From: Streptomyces sp. NBC_01754
GTDB lineage: Bacteria; Actinomycetota; Actinomycetes; Streptomycetales; Streptomycetaceae
NCBI RefSeq assembly: GCF_035918015.1
Contig: NZ_CP109132.1
Coordinates: 3,348,001 to 3,412,000 of the forward strand
Length of the DNA: 64,000 nucleotides
Direction of reading: 5' to 3'
Shown: positions 1-8,769 of the stretch, one piece after another
Layout: each line of letters opens with the position of its first letter
Position numbering within the stretch: position 1 is the stretch's first letter
Position numbers and translations under genes: made by a program
The notes under the pieces: generated by a model
Told to the model about the DNA's origin: nothing
Databases searched by the model: none
What the model saw: the letters and a program-made list of their open reading frames with translations, nothing else

Positions 1-858
1 GAGAAGGGCGAGCAGGACGTCTCCGGGCAGAAGGCCCTGGACTACGTCCGTATCCGGCACGGCATCGGCGACGGCTCCGACATAGGGCGGATCAAACGCC
101 AGCAGGCCTTCGTGTCGAGCCTGCTCAAGAAGATCAAGAGCGACGGTCTCACCCCCACCAAACTGCTGCCGCTGGCCACCGCGGCCACCCAGTCCATGAC
201 CGTCGACCCCGGCCTGGGCACCGCGGACAAGCTGATGACCTTCGCCATGTCGCTGAAGGACATCGACCTGCACGACACCAAGTTCGTCACCGTCCCGTGG
301 CGTTACCAGGGTTCGCGCATCGCGATCGCCGAACCCGACGCCTCCGGTCTGTGGGCCGCGCTGAGGGCCGACCGCACCATCGACGGCAAGGACGCGAGCG
401 GTGGGGGCGGGAAGACCGCCGAGGCGGCCACTCCCTCCGAGCCCGCAGGGGAAGGCGTCGACGGGGACGGCATCGACGTGGCCGTCTACAACGGGACCAC
501 CGTCGAGGGACTGGCCGCCGAGGCCGCCGCCTCCCTCACCGACCACGGCTTCACGGTCACCGGCACCGGCAACGCGAGCAGCCGGGAGCACAGCACCACG
601 GTCGTCCAGTACGGTACGGGGCTGCGAAGCCGGGCCGAGACGGTCGCCGAGCTGTTCCCCGGCGCCCGGCTGGAGCCCGTCGGCGGCTCCGCGGTCAACG
701 TGGTGGTGGGCGCCTCCTACACGGCCGGCGGCGCCTCGGCGGCTCCGGGCACCGGGGTGGAGCCGGCGCCGACCGCCGCGCCCGACTCGGTGGCGGACGA
801 CGCCCGCTCGGCCGACGACGACCTGTGCGCGGACCTCTCGTACGGAACCGGCGGCTGA
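1..858 (+). CDS. LCP (LytR-CpsA-Psr) family protein, 3' part
   Basis: The reading frame is open from the first base, so the gene starts left of the window. The first 100 or so residues contain the end of the LCP catalytic domain, including the Arg-rich stretch YVRIRHGIGDGSDIGRIKRQ that binds the polyprenyl-pyrophosphate donor in this family. After a low-complexity linker (about 120-155) there is a LytR_C-type domain beginning IDVAVYNGTTVEGLA, followed by an Ala/Pro-rich tail. LCP enzymes transfer cell-wall glycopolymers from undecaprenyl pyrophosphate to peptidoglycan outside the membrane. The family call is firm. Which glycopolymer it handles cannot be told from this fragment, and the membrane anchor lies outside the window. 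Confidence 0.88.
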   Translation, partial: EKGEQDVSGQKALDYVRIRHGIGDGSDIGRIKRQQAFVSSLLKKIKSDGLTPTKLLPLATAATQSMTVDPGLGTADKLMTFAMSLKDIDLHDTKFVTVPWRYQGSRIAIAEPDASGLWAALRADRTIDGKDASGGGGKTAEAATPSEPAGEGVDGDGIDVAVYNGTTVEGLAAEAAASLTDHGFTVTGTGNASSREHSTTVVQYGTGLRSRAETVAELFPGARLEPVGGSAVNVVVGASYTAGGASAAPGTGVEPAPTAAPDSVADDARSADDDLCADLSYGTGG

Positions 859-899
859 CGGGCCGAGGCCACCTCCGGCCGGTCGCGGTCACACCCGCC

Positions 900-3572
900 T
901 CACTCCTCCCCCGGGCGCTGTGCGTGCCGTCGCTCGTACCGCGCCCGGGCCGCCAGGAGGCCGACGGTGTACAGCCCCAGGACCGCGGCGAGCAGCGGGT
1001 AGTACATGAGTGGCAGCGTGGTCAGGCCGAGCGGCGGGCCGAGCGGTGACGGCGGCAGCAGCAGGCCGATGGCGGCCAGTGCGGTCGCGGCCCAGGCGAC
1101 CGGCCCAGGTCTGCGCCCCTCGGCGCTGCGGCGGCCGATGCGCAGGAGCAGCATCACCAGGGCCTGGGTGAGCAGGTTCTCGGTGAACCAGCCCGAGTGG
1201 AACGCCGCCTCGTCGTCACCCGTTCCCGGGCCGTACAGGGCCAGCGCGAGGACTCCGAAGGTGGCGAGGTCGGCCACGGCGTTGAGCATGCCGAACCCGG
1301 TGATGAACCGCAGGAGCTCGCGCGGACGCAGCACGGTCGGCCGGCGCAGCTCCGACGGGTGCGGGCGGTCGTGGACGAAGGCGAGCTGGGCGGCGTCGAA
1401 ACACAGGTTCTGCGCCAGCACCTGGGCCGGAAGCATCGGCAGGAACGGCAGCAGCAGGCCAGCGGAGAGCATCGCGATCACGTTTCCGAGGTTGGACGAG
1501 AGCGTGACGCGCAGATACGTGGCGATGTTGCCGCTCGCGTGCCGCCCCGCGTTGATCGCGTGGGCGATCGCGGTGAGGTCCTTCTCGGCAAGCACCACGT
1601 CGGCGCCCTCACGGGTCACGTCCGCGGCCCCGCGCGGGGCGATACCGACGTCGGCGCTGCTCAGGGCGGGCAGGTCGTTGACGCCGTCGCCGAGGAATCC
1701 CACGGTGTGCCCGGCCGTCCGTAGTGCCAGGGTGAGCCGGGCCTTGTGTTCGGGGGTGCAGCGGGCGAAGACCGTCGTACGGCGGGCCAGGTCGGGGAGT
1801 TCGGCGTCGCTGAGCCCGTCGATCCGGTCGGCGGTGAGCACCGCGCCGTCGGCCACGGGGATGCCGAGGTCGCGGCAGGCGCGGGCCGCGGTGCCCGGGT
1901 GGTCGCCGGTGAGGATCTTGACCGTGACGCCCTGCCCGGTGAGGACGGCCAGCGCGTCGGCGGCGGTGGGGGTGAGCGCGTCCCTCAGGGTGATCAGACC
2001 GTGGAAGGTGAGTCCGCGTTCGTCGGCCGCCGTGTAGGCACGGGTGCGTGCCCGGCGTTCCGCGGTGGCGACCGCCAGGACGCGTACGCCGCCCTCGGCC
2101 TGCGCGGCGGCGAGTCGGCGCAGCCGTTCGCGTTCGTCCTCGGCGAGGACACAACGGCCGAGCACCGCCTCGGTGTCCCCCTTGACCACCAGAGTGTGCC
2201 GGCCGAGGCGGCCGGGAGTGCGGACGACGGCGGTGGCGAGGCGGCGGAGCGGGTCGAAGGGGACGGCCGCCGCCCCGTCGTACGCCGTGAGGGCGTCCTC
2301 GTCGGCCGCGTCCAGGATCGCCTCGTCCAGGGCGTCCGGTACCGGAAGTTCCGCGAGTTGCAGGGTCCACCAGGCGTTGACGGCTGCCCAGTGCAGGACC
2401 TCGGGGTCGTCCTGGCCGTCCGCTCCGAGGGCGCGGTCGACGACCGGGCGGTCCTGGGTGAGGGTGCCGGTCTTGTCCAGGCACAGCACGTCCACGGCGC
2501 CGACGTCGTGGAGCGCCGGCAGCCGCTTGACGATCACCCCGTGCGTACGGGCCAGCAGCGAAGCGCCCCGGGCCAGGCAGGTGGTGACGAGTACCGGCAG
2601 CATCTCGGGCGTCAGCCCGACCGCCACCGCGACGGCGAACGGCAGTGTCTCCAGGCCCCGCCCGCGCAGCGCCGCGTTGGCCATCAGCACCAGGGGCGGG
2701 GTGAGCAGCATGAACCGGATCAGGGTCCACGAGATCCCGTGGACGGACCGGTCGAAGGCGCTCGCCTCCTTCGGGCCCGGGGCCCGGCCCTGAGCGGTGG
2801 CGAACCGGGTGCGCGCGCCGGTCGCGGTGACGACCGCGGAGGCGCTGCCGGACGCGACGCTGCTGCCCTGGAAGCAGAGCTGCGGCTGCTCGAACACCCC
2901 GCCGCCGGCCCTGCCGGGGACGTCGTCGGCGTACTTCACGACGGGAGCGGACTCCCCCGTCAGCGCGGCCTGGTGCACGGTGAGTCCGCTCGACCGCAGC
3001 AGCCGTACGTCCGCCGGGACCAGCTCGCCCGGGCCGAGGCGGACCACGTCCCCCGGTACCAGCTCGTCCACGGGTATCTCGCGGGCCGTGGCCGCCGCTT
3101 CCCCGTCCGCGCGCCGCAGCACGGTGGCGGTGGTGGCGACCAGTTCGCGCAGTCCGGCCATGGAACGGTCGGCACGGTGTTCCCCGGACGCACGCAGCAC
3201 GCAGCTCACCGCGACCAGCAGGAGGATGACCGAAGCGGCGCCCCAGGCGAGGACGAGGGCCGACACCAGCCCGAGGCACCCCAGCACGGCCGTGAAGGGG
3301 TCTCGCAGACTGCGTACGAACAACCGGGGCCAGGACACCGGGCGCCGCCCCGGGACCGTGTTCCCGCCCGAGCGGGCCAGCCGTTCCTCGGCCGCCGATT
3401 CCGTCAGGCCGCGCGGGCCGCTGTCCAGCCGGCGCAGCACCTCCAGGACGGTCGGCACGGCGGGATCCGGGCCGAAGTCCTCGGCCGCACCCCGGCCGCG
3501 CCCGTCTTCCGGTATGCCCGCGGGGGCGGGTGCCCCTGCGCCCCGGCCCGAAGCCGCGGTGGTCTCAGCCAC
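900..3572 (-). CDS. mgtA: Magnesium-transporting P-type ATPase (P3B, MgtA-like)
   Basis: The product has 890 residues, the usual size for MgtA/MgtB importers. It has the N-terminal cation-ATPase domain, paired membrane helices near 85-130, the TGES actuator motif, and the phosphorylation motif LDKTGTLT with the Asp near residue 366. The hinge region reads GDGVNDLPALSSADVGI, and about six C-terminal membrane helices follow. P-type ATPases of this class drive Mg2+ influx with ATP. The GTG start overlaps the last 8 bases of the upstream arsR-like gene, so the two are co-transcribed and probably translationally coupled. An ArsR partner is unusual for Mg2+ import, so Ni2+/Co2+ or another divalent ion should stay open as substrate. 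Confidence 0.9.
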   Translation of the reverse strand: MAETTAASGRGAGAPAPAGIPEDGRGRGAAEDFGPDPAVPTVLEVLRRLDSGPRGLTESAAEERLARSGGNTVPGRRPVSWPRLFVRSLRDPFTAVLGCLGLVSALVLAWGAASVILLLVAVSCVLRASGEHRADRSMAGLRELVATTATVLRRADGEAAATAREIPVDELVPGDVVRLGPGELVPADVRLLRSSGLTVHQAALTGESAPVVKYADDVPGRAGGGVFEQPQLCFQGSSVASGSASAVVTATGARTRFATAQGRAPGPKEASAFDRSVHGISWTLIRFMLLTPPLVLMANAALRGRGLETLPFAVAVAVGLTPEMLPVLVTTCLARGASLLARTHGVIVKRLPALHDVGAVDVLCLDKTGTLTQDRPVVDRALGADGQDDPEVLHWAAVNAWWTLQLAELPVPDALDEAILDAADEDALTAYDGAAAVPFDPLRRLATAVVRTPGRLGRHTLVVKGDTEAVLGRCVLAEDERERLRRLAAAQAEGGVRVLAVATAERRARTRAYTAADERGLTFHGLITLRDALTPTAADALAVLTGQGVTVKILTGDHPGTAARACRDLGIPVADGAVLTADRIDGLSDAELPDLARRTTVFARCTPEHKARLTLALRTAGHTVGFLGDGVNDLPALSSADVGIAPRGAADVTREGADVVLAEKDLTAIAHAINAGRHASGNIATYLRVTLSSNLGNVIAMLSAGLLLPFLPMLPAQVLAQNLCFDAAQLAFVHDRPHPSELRRPTVLRPRELLRFITGFGMLNAVADLATFGVLALALYGPGTGDDEAAFHSGWFTENLLTQALVMLLLRIGRRSAEGRRPGPVAWAATALAAIGLLLPPSPLGPPLGLTTLPLMYYPLLAAVLGLYTVGLLAARARYERRHAQRPGEE

Positions 3573-3927
3573 CGGTCCCGGGCAGCCTGGTCACCGCCGC
3601 GTGGGCCTGGTGGGAGCGCACGGTCAGCTGCCCGACCATCACCCGCACCACGGTCACGATGTCGGGGTCGTCGACGTAGTAGACCTGCCGCCGACCCTCA
3701 CGCCGGGAGCGTACGAGTCCGGCGAGCTTCAGCTTGGCGAGGTGCTGGCTGACCGCGGGCAGCGCGCCACCCACGCGGTCGGCGAGGTGCGTGACGTCGC
3801 TCTCGCCCTGCGACAGGGCCCACATGATGTGCAGCCGGGCCGACGAGGCCAGCAGTCCGAACGCGGCGGCCGCGTCCGCCAGGACCTCGGCGGACGGGTC
3901 CCCGAAGCCAGCGACGTTCTCCGGCAA
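3565..3927 (-). CDS. ArsR/SmtB-family winged-helix repressor
   Basis: This protein of about 120 residues carries the ArsR winged helix: LADAAAAFGLLASSARLHIMW, then DVTHLADRVGGALPAVSQHLAKLKLAGLV as recognition helices and REGRRQVYYVDD as the wing. I chose the TTG at 3927, which follows GGGAGAGG with a 6-base gap to GGAG; an in-frame GTG at 3954 (129 residues) is the alternative. The frame stays open to 4365, but that extension is low-complexity and not family-like. It ends inside the start of the P-type ATPase gene. ArsR proteins release DNA on binding metal or another effector, so this one most likely controls the ATPase. No classical CxC metal site is visible, so the effector is unclear. Confidence 0.85.
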   Translation of the reverse strand: MPENVAGFGDPSAEVLADAAAAFGLLASSARLHIMWALSQGESDVTHLADRVGGALPAVSQHLAKLKLAGLVRSRREGRRQVYYVDDPDIVTVVRVMVGQLTVRSHQAHAAVTRLPGTGG

Positions 3928-4286
3928 AGTCCTCTCCCGTCCCGCCCGCGTCACGGCTGTCGCCCGTGCGCCCACCCAGTGTAGGCGTCCGGGGCGGTCT
4001 CTTCCGCTGCCGGGACGGGAGGCGGTCCCCCGCTTCGCCGGGTGCACGGCTCGAGGGACGGGTGGCAGGGGTCCGGGCCGGCGGGGAGCTCTCCCGCCCG
4101 CCTTCGGCGGAGTCACCCGCACCCCCTCGCTCGCGGCCGGGCTCCGCCGGGTCGCGTCCTCGGACGGCCGGACGGCGCCGGCACGAGGACGACCGACGGC
4201 CGGACGCCCGGGACCCGCTGCCCGTCGGCGTCCGATCGGCGGGCCCGCCGATCGGACGGCGGGGCCCCGGTCATCGGTCCGAGGCC
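3928..4286. other. Intergenic region between terD and the arsR-like gene
   Basis: This stretch of about 360 bases has no convincing gene. Open frames here are low-complexity and have no family resemblance. It contains the arsR-mgtA promoter region, in which I cannot pick a clear -10/-35 pair, and near its left-strand end the perfect palindrome described separately. Confidence 0.6.
4229..4258. terminator. 30-bp perfect palindrome 3' of terD
   Basis: The sequence is self-complementary from 4229 to 4258, centred on GGGCCC, with arms reading CGTCCGATCGGCGGG. It starts 29 bases after the terD stop. As RNA it would form a strong hairpin without a U-tract, typical of Streptomyces terminators. Having almost no loop is unusual, so a protein-binding site is also possible. 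Confidence 0.55.
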
Positions 4287-4862
4287 TCAGACGTTGACCC
4301 CGAAGTCGGACGCGATGCCCGCCAGCCCGGACGCGTAGCCCTGGCCGACCGCGCGGAACTTCCACTCGGCGCCGTTGCGGTACAGCTCGCCGAAGACCAT
4401 CGCGGTCTCGGTCGAGGCGTCCTCGGACAGGTCGTAGCGGGCGATCTCGGTGCCGCCCGACTGGTTCACCACGCGGATGAAGGCGTTGCGCACCTGGCCG
4501 AAGCTCTGGCCGCGCGCCACGGCCTCGTGGATCGACACCGGGAAGACGATCCTGTCGACCTCGCCGGGTACGGCGGCCAGGTTCACCTTGATGGACTCGT
4601 CGTCGCCCTCGCCCTCACCGGTGAGGTTGTCACCGGTGTGCTCGACCGAACCGTCGGGGCTGGTGAGGTTGTTGTAGAAGACGAAGTACTGATCGGAGAC
4701 GACCTTGCCCGACGTGTTCAGCAGCAGCGCGGAGGCGTCGAGGTCGAAGTCGGCGCCGGTCGTGCTTCGCGCGTCCCACCCCAGGCCGATCAAGACGGCG
4801 GAGAGCCCCGGGGCCTCCTTGCTCAGCGAAACGTTGCCGCCCTTGGACAGGGAAACACCCAT
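4287..4862 (-). CDS. terD: TerD-family calcium-binding stress protein
   Basis: The product has 191 residues and starts [15 protein letters not shown], the standard TerD opening. Acidic Ca2+-binding stretches are visible: [11 protein letters not shown] near 38 and [12 protein letters not shown] near 84. The motif [20 protein letters not shown] is also characteristic. The ATG follows CGGAGAGATGAACC. TerD proteins form cytoplasmic, membrane-associated Ca2+-dependent complexes linked to tellurite, phage and oxidative-stress tolerance. In Streptomyces they occur in many copies and affect calcium homeostasis and differentiation. This copy is solitary, with no terB/terC or TerY/P genes beside it. 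Confidence 0.93.
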   Translation of the reverse strand: MGVSLSKGGNVSLSKEAPGLSAVLIGLGWDARSTTGADFDLDASALLLNTSGKVVSDQYFVFYNNLTSPDGSVEHTGDNLTGEGEGDDESIKVNLAAVPGEVDRIVFPVSIHEAVARGQSFGQVRNAFIRVVNQSGGTEIARYDLSEDASTETAMVFGELYRNGAEWKFRAVGQGYASGLAGIASDFGVNV

Positions 4863-5418
4863 GGTTCATCTCTCCGTACACGCGGTCGGTTCGTGGCCCG
4901 AGGTCCGGGCCCCTTACTGAAATCTACAACACTGTAGAAGTGAACCGCGGGGCCGCGCACCACCCGGGCCCCCGGGGCACGTGCGGGAACGGGCCGGTCA
5001 GTCCCTCGGCACGCACCGCCGGCCGTGGATACGGGTGTTCACGGCGCCGGGACCGGTGACGCGGCCGGGTGGGTCTCGGCGAAGCCGGTCCCGGAACGGG
5101 AGATGGACGGCCGCACACCGGCCATGACCGCGCCACCGGCGACCACGGCCGGCTTGCGGACTTCGTCGCGGGTCCGGACACCGCCGTACCGGCCGAAGGC
5201 GGTGCCCACGGCGGCGACCGGCGTGTCGGTCGAACAGCTGGACCGGGGCCGGCACGACCTCGTCGACCGGCTCGGGGAGAGGCGGCAGGACCGCGACCCC
5301 GGCACCCGGTGTCCCGGTGGGTGTACGGGACTTGGCCATCCGGCGGATCGGTGCGGCGACGGCTGGCTACGATACGTCTCGGCTCATCCGACATCCCCGA
5401 GAAAGGGACCCCGCACCC
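4863..5418. other. Divergent terD/htpG intergenic region
   Basis: This 556-base stretch carries the terD and htpG promoters. Next to terD is a TACA-TGTA type palindrome (4923-4938). For htpG, TACGAT at 5368-5373 could be a -10, but no good -35 is visible. I see no ROSE element and no CIRCE or HAIR repeat here. The open frames inside look like coding shadows or decayed sequence, and I cannot assign any of them. Confidence 0.5.
4923..4938. promoter_or_regulatory. Operator-like palindrome upstream of terD
   Basis: TCTACA-ACAC-TGTAGA is a perfect inverted repeat with 6-base arms and a 4-base spacer, 61 bases upstream of the terD start. The half-site TACA/TGTA resembles BlaI/CopY-type operators. 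The site is AT-rich compared with its surroundings. The binding protein is unknown. Confidence 0.45.
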
Positions 5419-7344
5419 ATGCCGGCCGAAACATTCGAGTTCCAGGTGGAAGCACGTCAGCTCCTGCAGATGATGATCCACTCGATTTACTCGAACAAGG
5501 ATGTATTCCTGCGTGAGCTCATCTCCAATTCATCTGACGCCCTGGACAAGCTGCGGCTGGAAACCCTTCGCGACGACTCGGTCCAGGCAGACACCTCCGA
5601 CCTGCACATCGCCATCGAGGCCGACAAGGAGAAGCGCACGCTGACCGTGCGCGACAACGGCATCGGAATGTCGCACGACGAGGTCGTGCAACTGATCGGG
5701 ACCATCGCGAACTCCGGCACGGCGAAATTTCTGCGGGAATTGAAGGAGGCCAAGGACTCCGCGGCGTCCGCGGAACTCATCGGGCAGTTCGGAGTCGGCT
5801 TCTACGCGAGCTTCATGGTGGCCGACGAGGTCACGCTGCTGACCCGGCGGGCGGGCGAGAGCCAGGGCACGCGCTGGAACTCCGACGGCGAGGGCACCTA
5901 CACCGTCGAGTCCGTCGACGACGCCCCCCAGGGCACGTCGGTCACCCTGCGGCTCAAGCCCGAGGACACCGAGGACCGGCTCTTCGACTACACGTCACCG
6001 TGGAAGATCAGGGAGATCGTCAAGCGGTACTCCGACTTCATCACCTGGCCGATCCGCATGGCCGCCGCGACGCCCGGCGAGGACGACTCCGAGCCGGAGA
6101 CCGAGACGGTCAACTCGATGAAGGCGCTGTGGGCCCGGTCGAAGGACTCGGTGACCGACGAGGAGTACAGCGAGCTCTACAAGCACATCAGTCACGACTG
6201 GACCGACCCGCTCGAGACCATCCGCATGCAGGCGGAAGGCACGTTCGAGTACCAGGCGCTCCTCTTCCTTCCGTCGCACGCCCCGCAGGACCTCTTCATG
6301 GAGGGGCACAAGCGTGGAGTGCAGCTCTACGTCAAGCGCGTCTTCATCATGGACGACTGCGAAGCGCTCACCCCGACGTATCTGCGCTTCGTGAAGGGTG
6401 TGGTGGACGCCCAGGACCTGTCGCTCAATGTCTCGCGTGAAATCCTCCAGCAGGACCGCCAGATCGAATTGATGCGGCGCCGCCTGACCAAGAAGGTACT
6501 TTCTACGGTCAAGGACATGATGTCCGCCTCCCCGGAGAATTACCGGACGTTCTGGAAGGAGTTCGGCCGGGTAATCAAGGAAGGGCTCCTCCAGGACTTC
6601 GAGAACCGTGACGCGATTCTCGAGATCTCCTCGTTCGCCTCCACCCAGGACACGGAGGGACTGACCACTCTGCGCTCCTACGTGGAACGCATGAAGGAGG
6701 GTCAGGACCAGATCTACTTCATGACGGGCGAGTCGCGCGCCGCCATGGAGAGCTCGCCCCACATGGAGGCCTTCCGGGCCAAGGGCCTCGAAGTCCTCCT
6801 GCTGACCGACCCGGTGGACGAGGTCTGGGTGCAGTCCGTGCCGGAGTTCGACGGCAAGCAGCTGCAGTCCATCGCCAAGGGCGAGGTCGACCTGGACACC
6901 GACGAGGAGAAGGAGAAGGCCGAGGCCGAGCGGGAGAAGCAGCAGCAGGACTACGCCGGTCTGCTGGCCTGGATGACCGAGCAGCTGGGTGAGCACGTGA
7001 AGGAGGTACGTCTCTCCTCACGGCTCACCGTGTCGCCGGCCTGCATCGTCTCCGACACGCACGACGTCACCCCGGCCCTGGAGAACATGTACCGCGCCAT
7101 GGGCCAGGAGGTGCCGCACATCAAGCGCATCCTCGAACTCAACCCCTCGCACACGCTGATCAGTTCCCTCAAGAAGGCACACGCCGCGCAGGGCGCGGAG
7201 AGTGCGGAGGCGGACGCGGCTGGCGAACTGGCCGACACCGCCGAGCTCGTCCACGGGCTGGCGCTCCTCTCCGACGGCGGCGAGCTGAGCGACCCGGCGC
7301 GCTTCAGCAGGCTGATGGCCGGTCGGCTGGAGCGCACGCTGTAG
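5419..7344 (+). CDS. htpG: Molecular chaperone HtpG (Hsp90)
   Basis: The product has 641 residues and begins MPAETFEFQVEARQLLQMMI, with the GHKL ATP-binding domain (SNSSDALDKLR; DNGIGMS; GQFGVGFYASFMVADEV) in the first 200 residues. The middle domain follows, including the NVSREILQ motif. The C-terminal dimerisation domain ends with no eukaryotic MEEVD tail. I chose the ATG at 5419 over longer frames because the conserved Hsp90 N-terminus starts there and AGAAAGGGA lies about 11 bases upstream. HtpG is a cytosolic ATP-dependent chaperone. A strong hairpin terminator follows at once, so it is monocistronic. Confidence 0.97.
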   Translation: MPAETFEFQVEARQLLQMMIHSIYSNKDVFLRELISNSSDALDKLRLETLRDDSVQADTSDLHIAIEADKEKRTLTVRDNGIGMSHDEVVQLIGTIANSGTAKFLRELKEAKDSAASAELIGQFGVGFYASFMVADEVTLLTRRAGESQGTRWNSDGEGTYTVESVDDAPQGTSVTLRLKPEDTEDRLFDYTSPWKIREIVKRYSDFITWPIRMAAATPGEDDSEPETETVNSMKALWARSKDSVTDEEYSELYKHISHDWTDPLETIRMQAEGTFEYQALLFLPSHAPQDLFMEGHKRGVQLYVKRVFIMDDCEALTPTYLRFVKGVVDAQDLSLNVSREILQQDRQIELMRRRLTKKVLSTVKDMMSASPENYRTFWKEFGRVIKEGLLQDFENRDAILEISSFASTQDTEGLTTLRSYVERMKEGQDQIYFMTGESRAAMESSPHMEAFRAKGLEVLLLTDPVDEVWVQSVPEFDGKQLQSIAKGEVDLDTDEEKEKAEAEREKQQQDYAGLLAWMTEQLGEHVKEVRLSSRLTVSPACIVSDTHDVTPALENMYRAMGQEVPHIKRILELNPSHTLISSLKKAHAAQGAESAEADAAGELADTAELVHGLALLSDGGELSDPARFSRLMAGRLERTL

Positions 7345-7362
7345 CTGTTGCCCCTCCTCGAC

Positions 7363-7404
7363 ATGACGGTGGCCCACCAGGTGATCCCGGTGGGCCACCG
7401 TCAT
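7363..7404 (+). terminator. htpG terminator hairpin
   Basis: ATGACGGTGGCCCACC (7363-7378) is exactly complementary to GGTGGGCCACCGTCAT (7389-7404) with a 10-base loop, 19 bases after the htpG stop. There is no U-tract, which is normal for Streptomyces. Confidence 0.85.
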
Positions 7405-7842
7405 ATCGGGAGATGCCGTGCCGCGGGCCGACAGGAGCGGGTCCCGGGGCGGCAGAGGTGGCCCCCTGCCACGGAACCGGGACCTGAGGGTGACGAGGGA
7501 ACCAGGTGCTGAGGACGACGACGGGAGCCGGAGCCGGGGGCGACGCGGAGCATCCGGGTAGAGGGCGACCGGAGGATCCGAGGTCGAGGGTGACGCGGGC
7601 AGGTCAGGTCCCGAGGGTGACCGGGAGGAGCCGGCGGAGGGACGTGGCGGGCCCTCAACTTCACCTGTTCGAAGGCTCATCAAAGGTTTATCTACGCGCG
7701 GAGCGTAGTCGGCCGAACGAGCATTCGGGCATATCAGACGACTTCTCGCCTGCCTATTACCGACGGGTACCCGGAGCTGCTACAAACGTGCACACCCCAC
7801 GAACTCCCCACCCGTTCCCCACACTTCGAAGGGCTGACTGTC
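7405..7842. other. Intergenic region upstream of the GDSL lipase gene
   Basis: The first part is purine-rich with degenerate repeats of GAGGGTGACG (around 7486, 7587 and 7613). The second part, from about 7675, is less GC-rich (TCAAAGGTTTATC; CTGCCTATTACCGAC) and is the likely lipase promoter and leader region. No gene could be supported. Confidence 0.45.
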
Positions 7843-8637
7843 ATGTCAGTACGTACCTTCTGGGCCTCTGTCTCGACCCTCGCGATCGGCGCCGCCGCCG
7901 TGCTCGGGCTCGCGCAGCCGGCCTCCGCCGCCGGTGCCGAATACGTCGCTCTCGGCGACTCCTACTCCTCCGGAGTGGGCGCCGGGAGTTACACGTCCGA
8001 AAGCGGTGACTGCAAGCGCAGCACCAAGTCCTACCCGCATCTCTGGGCGGCGGCGAACGCGCCGTCGTCGTTCACGTCCGTCGCCTGCTCGGGTGCGACG
8101 ACGACCAGTGTCTCCAGCAGTCAACTCGGTGCGCTGAAGTCGTCGACCACCCTCGTCAGTGTCACGGCCGGCGGCAACGACGTCGGTTTCGCGGACGTCA
8201 TGCAGGCCTGCGTGCTGCAGTCCGAGGCGAATTGCGTCAGCCGCGTCAACACGGCCATCGCGCAGGCGCAGAACACGCTCCCGGCGAAGCTCGACTCGCT
8301 GTACAGCGGCATCCACTCACGTTCCCCGCAGGCTCACGTGGTCGTGCTCGGCTACCCGCGCTTCTACAAGCTCTCGGGCAACTGCATCGTCGGTCTCACC
8401 GAGAAGGAGCGGGGCGCGATCAACAACGCCTCGGACATCCTGAACGGTGTGATCGCCAAGCGGGCGGCCAACGCCGGGTTCACCTTCTCCAGTGTGGTGG
8501 ACGAGTTCACCGGACACGAGATCTGCTCGGGCGACGCCTGGCTCCACAGCGTGACGCTGCCGGTCACCAACTCGTACCACCCCAAGGCCATCGGGCAGTC
8601 GAACGGATACCTGCCCGCCTTCCGCTCGGTGGTGTAG
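7843..8637 (+). CDS. Secreted SGNH/GDSL lipase/esterase
   Basis: The product has 264 residues. A signal peptide occupies residues 1-29 with cleavage after PASA. The mature protein opens with YVALGDSYSSGVGAG, in which Ser40 of the GDS motif is the nucleophile. The SGNH blocks GGND (oxyanion) and SYHPKAIGQ (His near 246) follow, and several Cys residues suggest the disulfides typical of Streptomyces extracellular lipases. It should hydrolyse esters of lipids or small acyl substrates outside the cell. It is isolated, between its own promoter region and a strong downstream hairpin. Confidence 0.92.
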   Translation: MSVRTFWASVSTLAIGAAAVLGLAQPASAAGAEYVALGDSYSSGVGAGSYTSESGDCKRSTKSYPHLWAAANAPSSFTSVACSGATTTSVSSSQLGALKSSTTLVSVTAGGNDVGFADVMQACVLQSEANCVSRVNTAIAQAQNTLPAKLDSLYSGIHSRSPQAHVVVLGYPRFYKLSGNCIVGLTEKERGAINNASDILNGVIAKRAANAGFTFSSVVDEFTGHEICSGDAWLHSVTLPVTNSYHPKAIGQSNGYLPAFRSVV

Positions 8638-8660
8638 CGCGCCGCCACCCCTTTCCCCCG

Positions 8661-8700
8661 CGCGAGGGCATCACCCGTGAGCCCGGGTGGTGCCCTCGCG
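8661..8700 (+). terminator. Lipase gene terminator
   Basis: CGCGAGGGCATCACCCG (8661-8677) pairs with CGGGTGGTGCCCTCGCG (8684-8700) through 17 positions with one G-U wobble and a 6-base loop, 23 bases after the lipase stop codon. Confidence 0.8.
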
Positions 8701-8769
8701 CACGTGCGCCCGGTACGTGCCCCGGGCGGCGCCAGGGCTCCTCAGGCCACGGCACGGTCCCGCCCCACC

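Noticed and set aside
1746..3752. 668-codon + strand frame opposite the P-type ATPase gene
   Set aside because: It is antisense to a clear family gene, Gly/Arg/Ala-rich, and runs across the mgtA/arsR junction.
5039..5305. Possible gene remnant on the - strand between terD and htpG
   Set aside because: A short stretch (VAAVGTAFGRYGG) looks vaguely thiolase-like, but there is no supporting motif, start or neighbouring homology.
7486..7625. GAGGGTGACG-type direct repeats as a possible CRISPR or iteron array
   Set aside because: The copies are short, irregularly spaced and degenerate, with no spacers or adjacent cas or rep genes.
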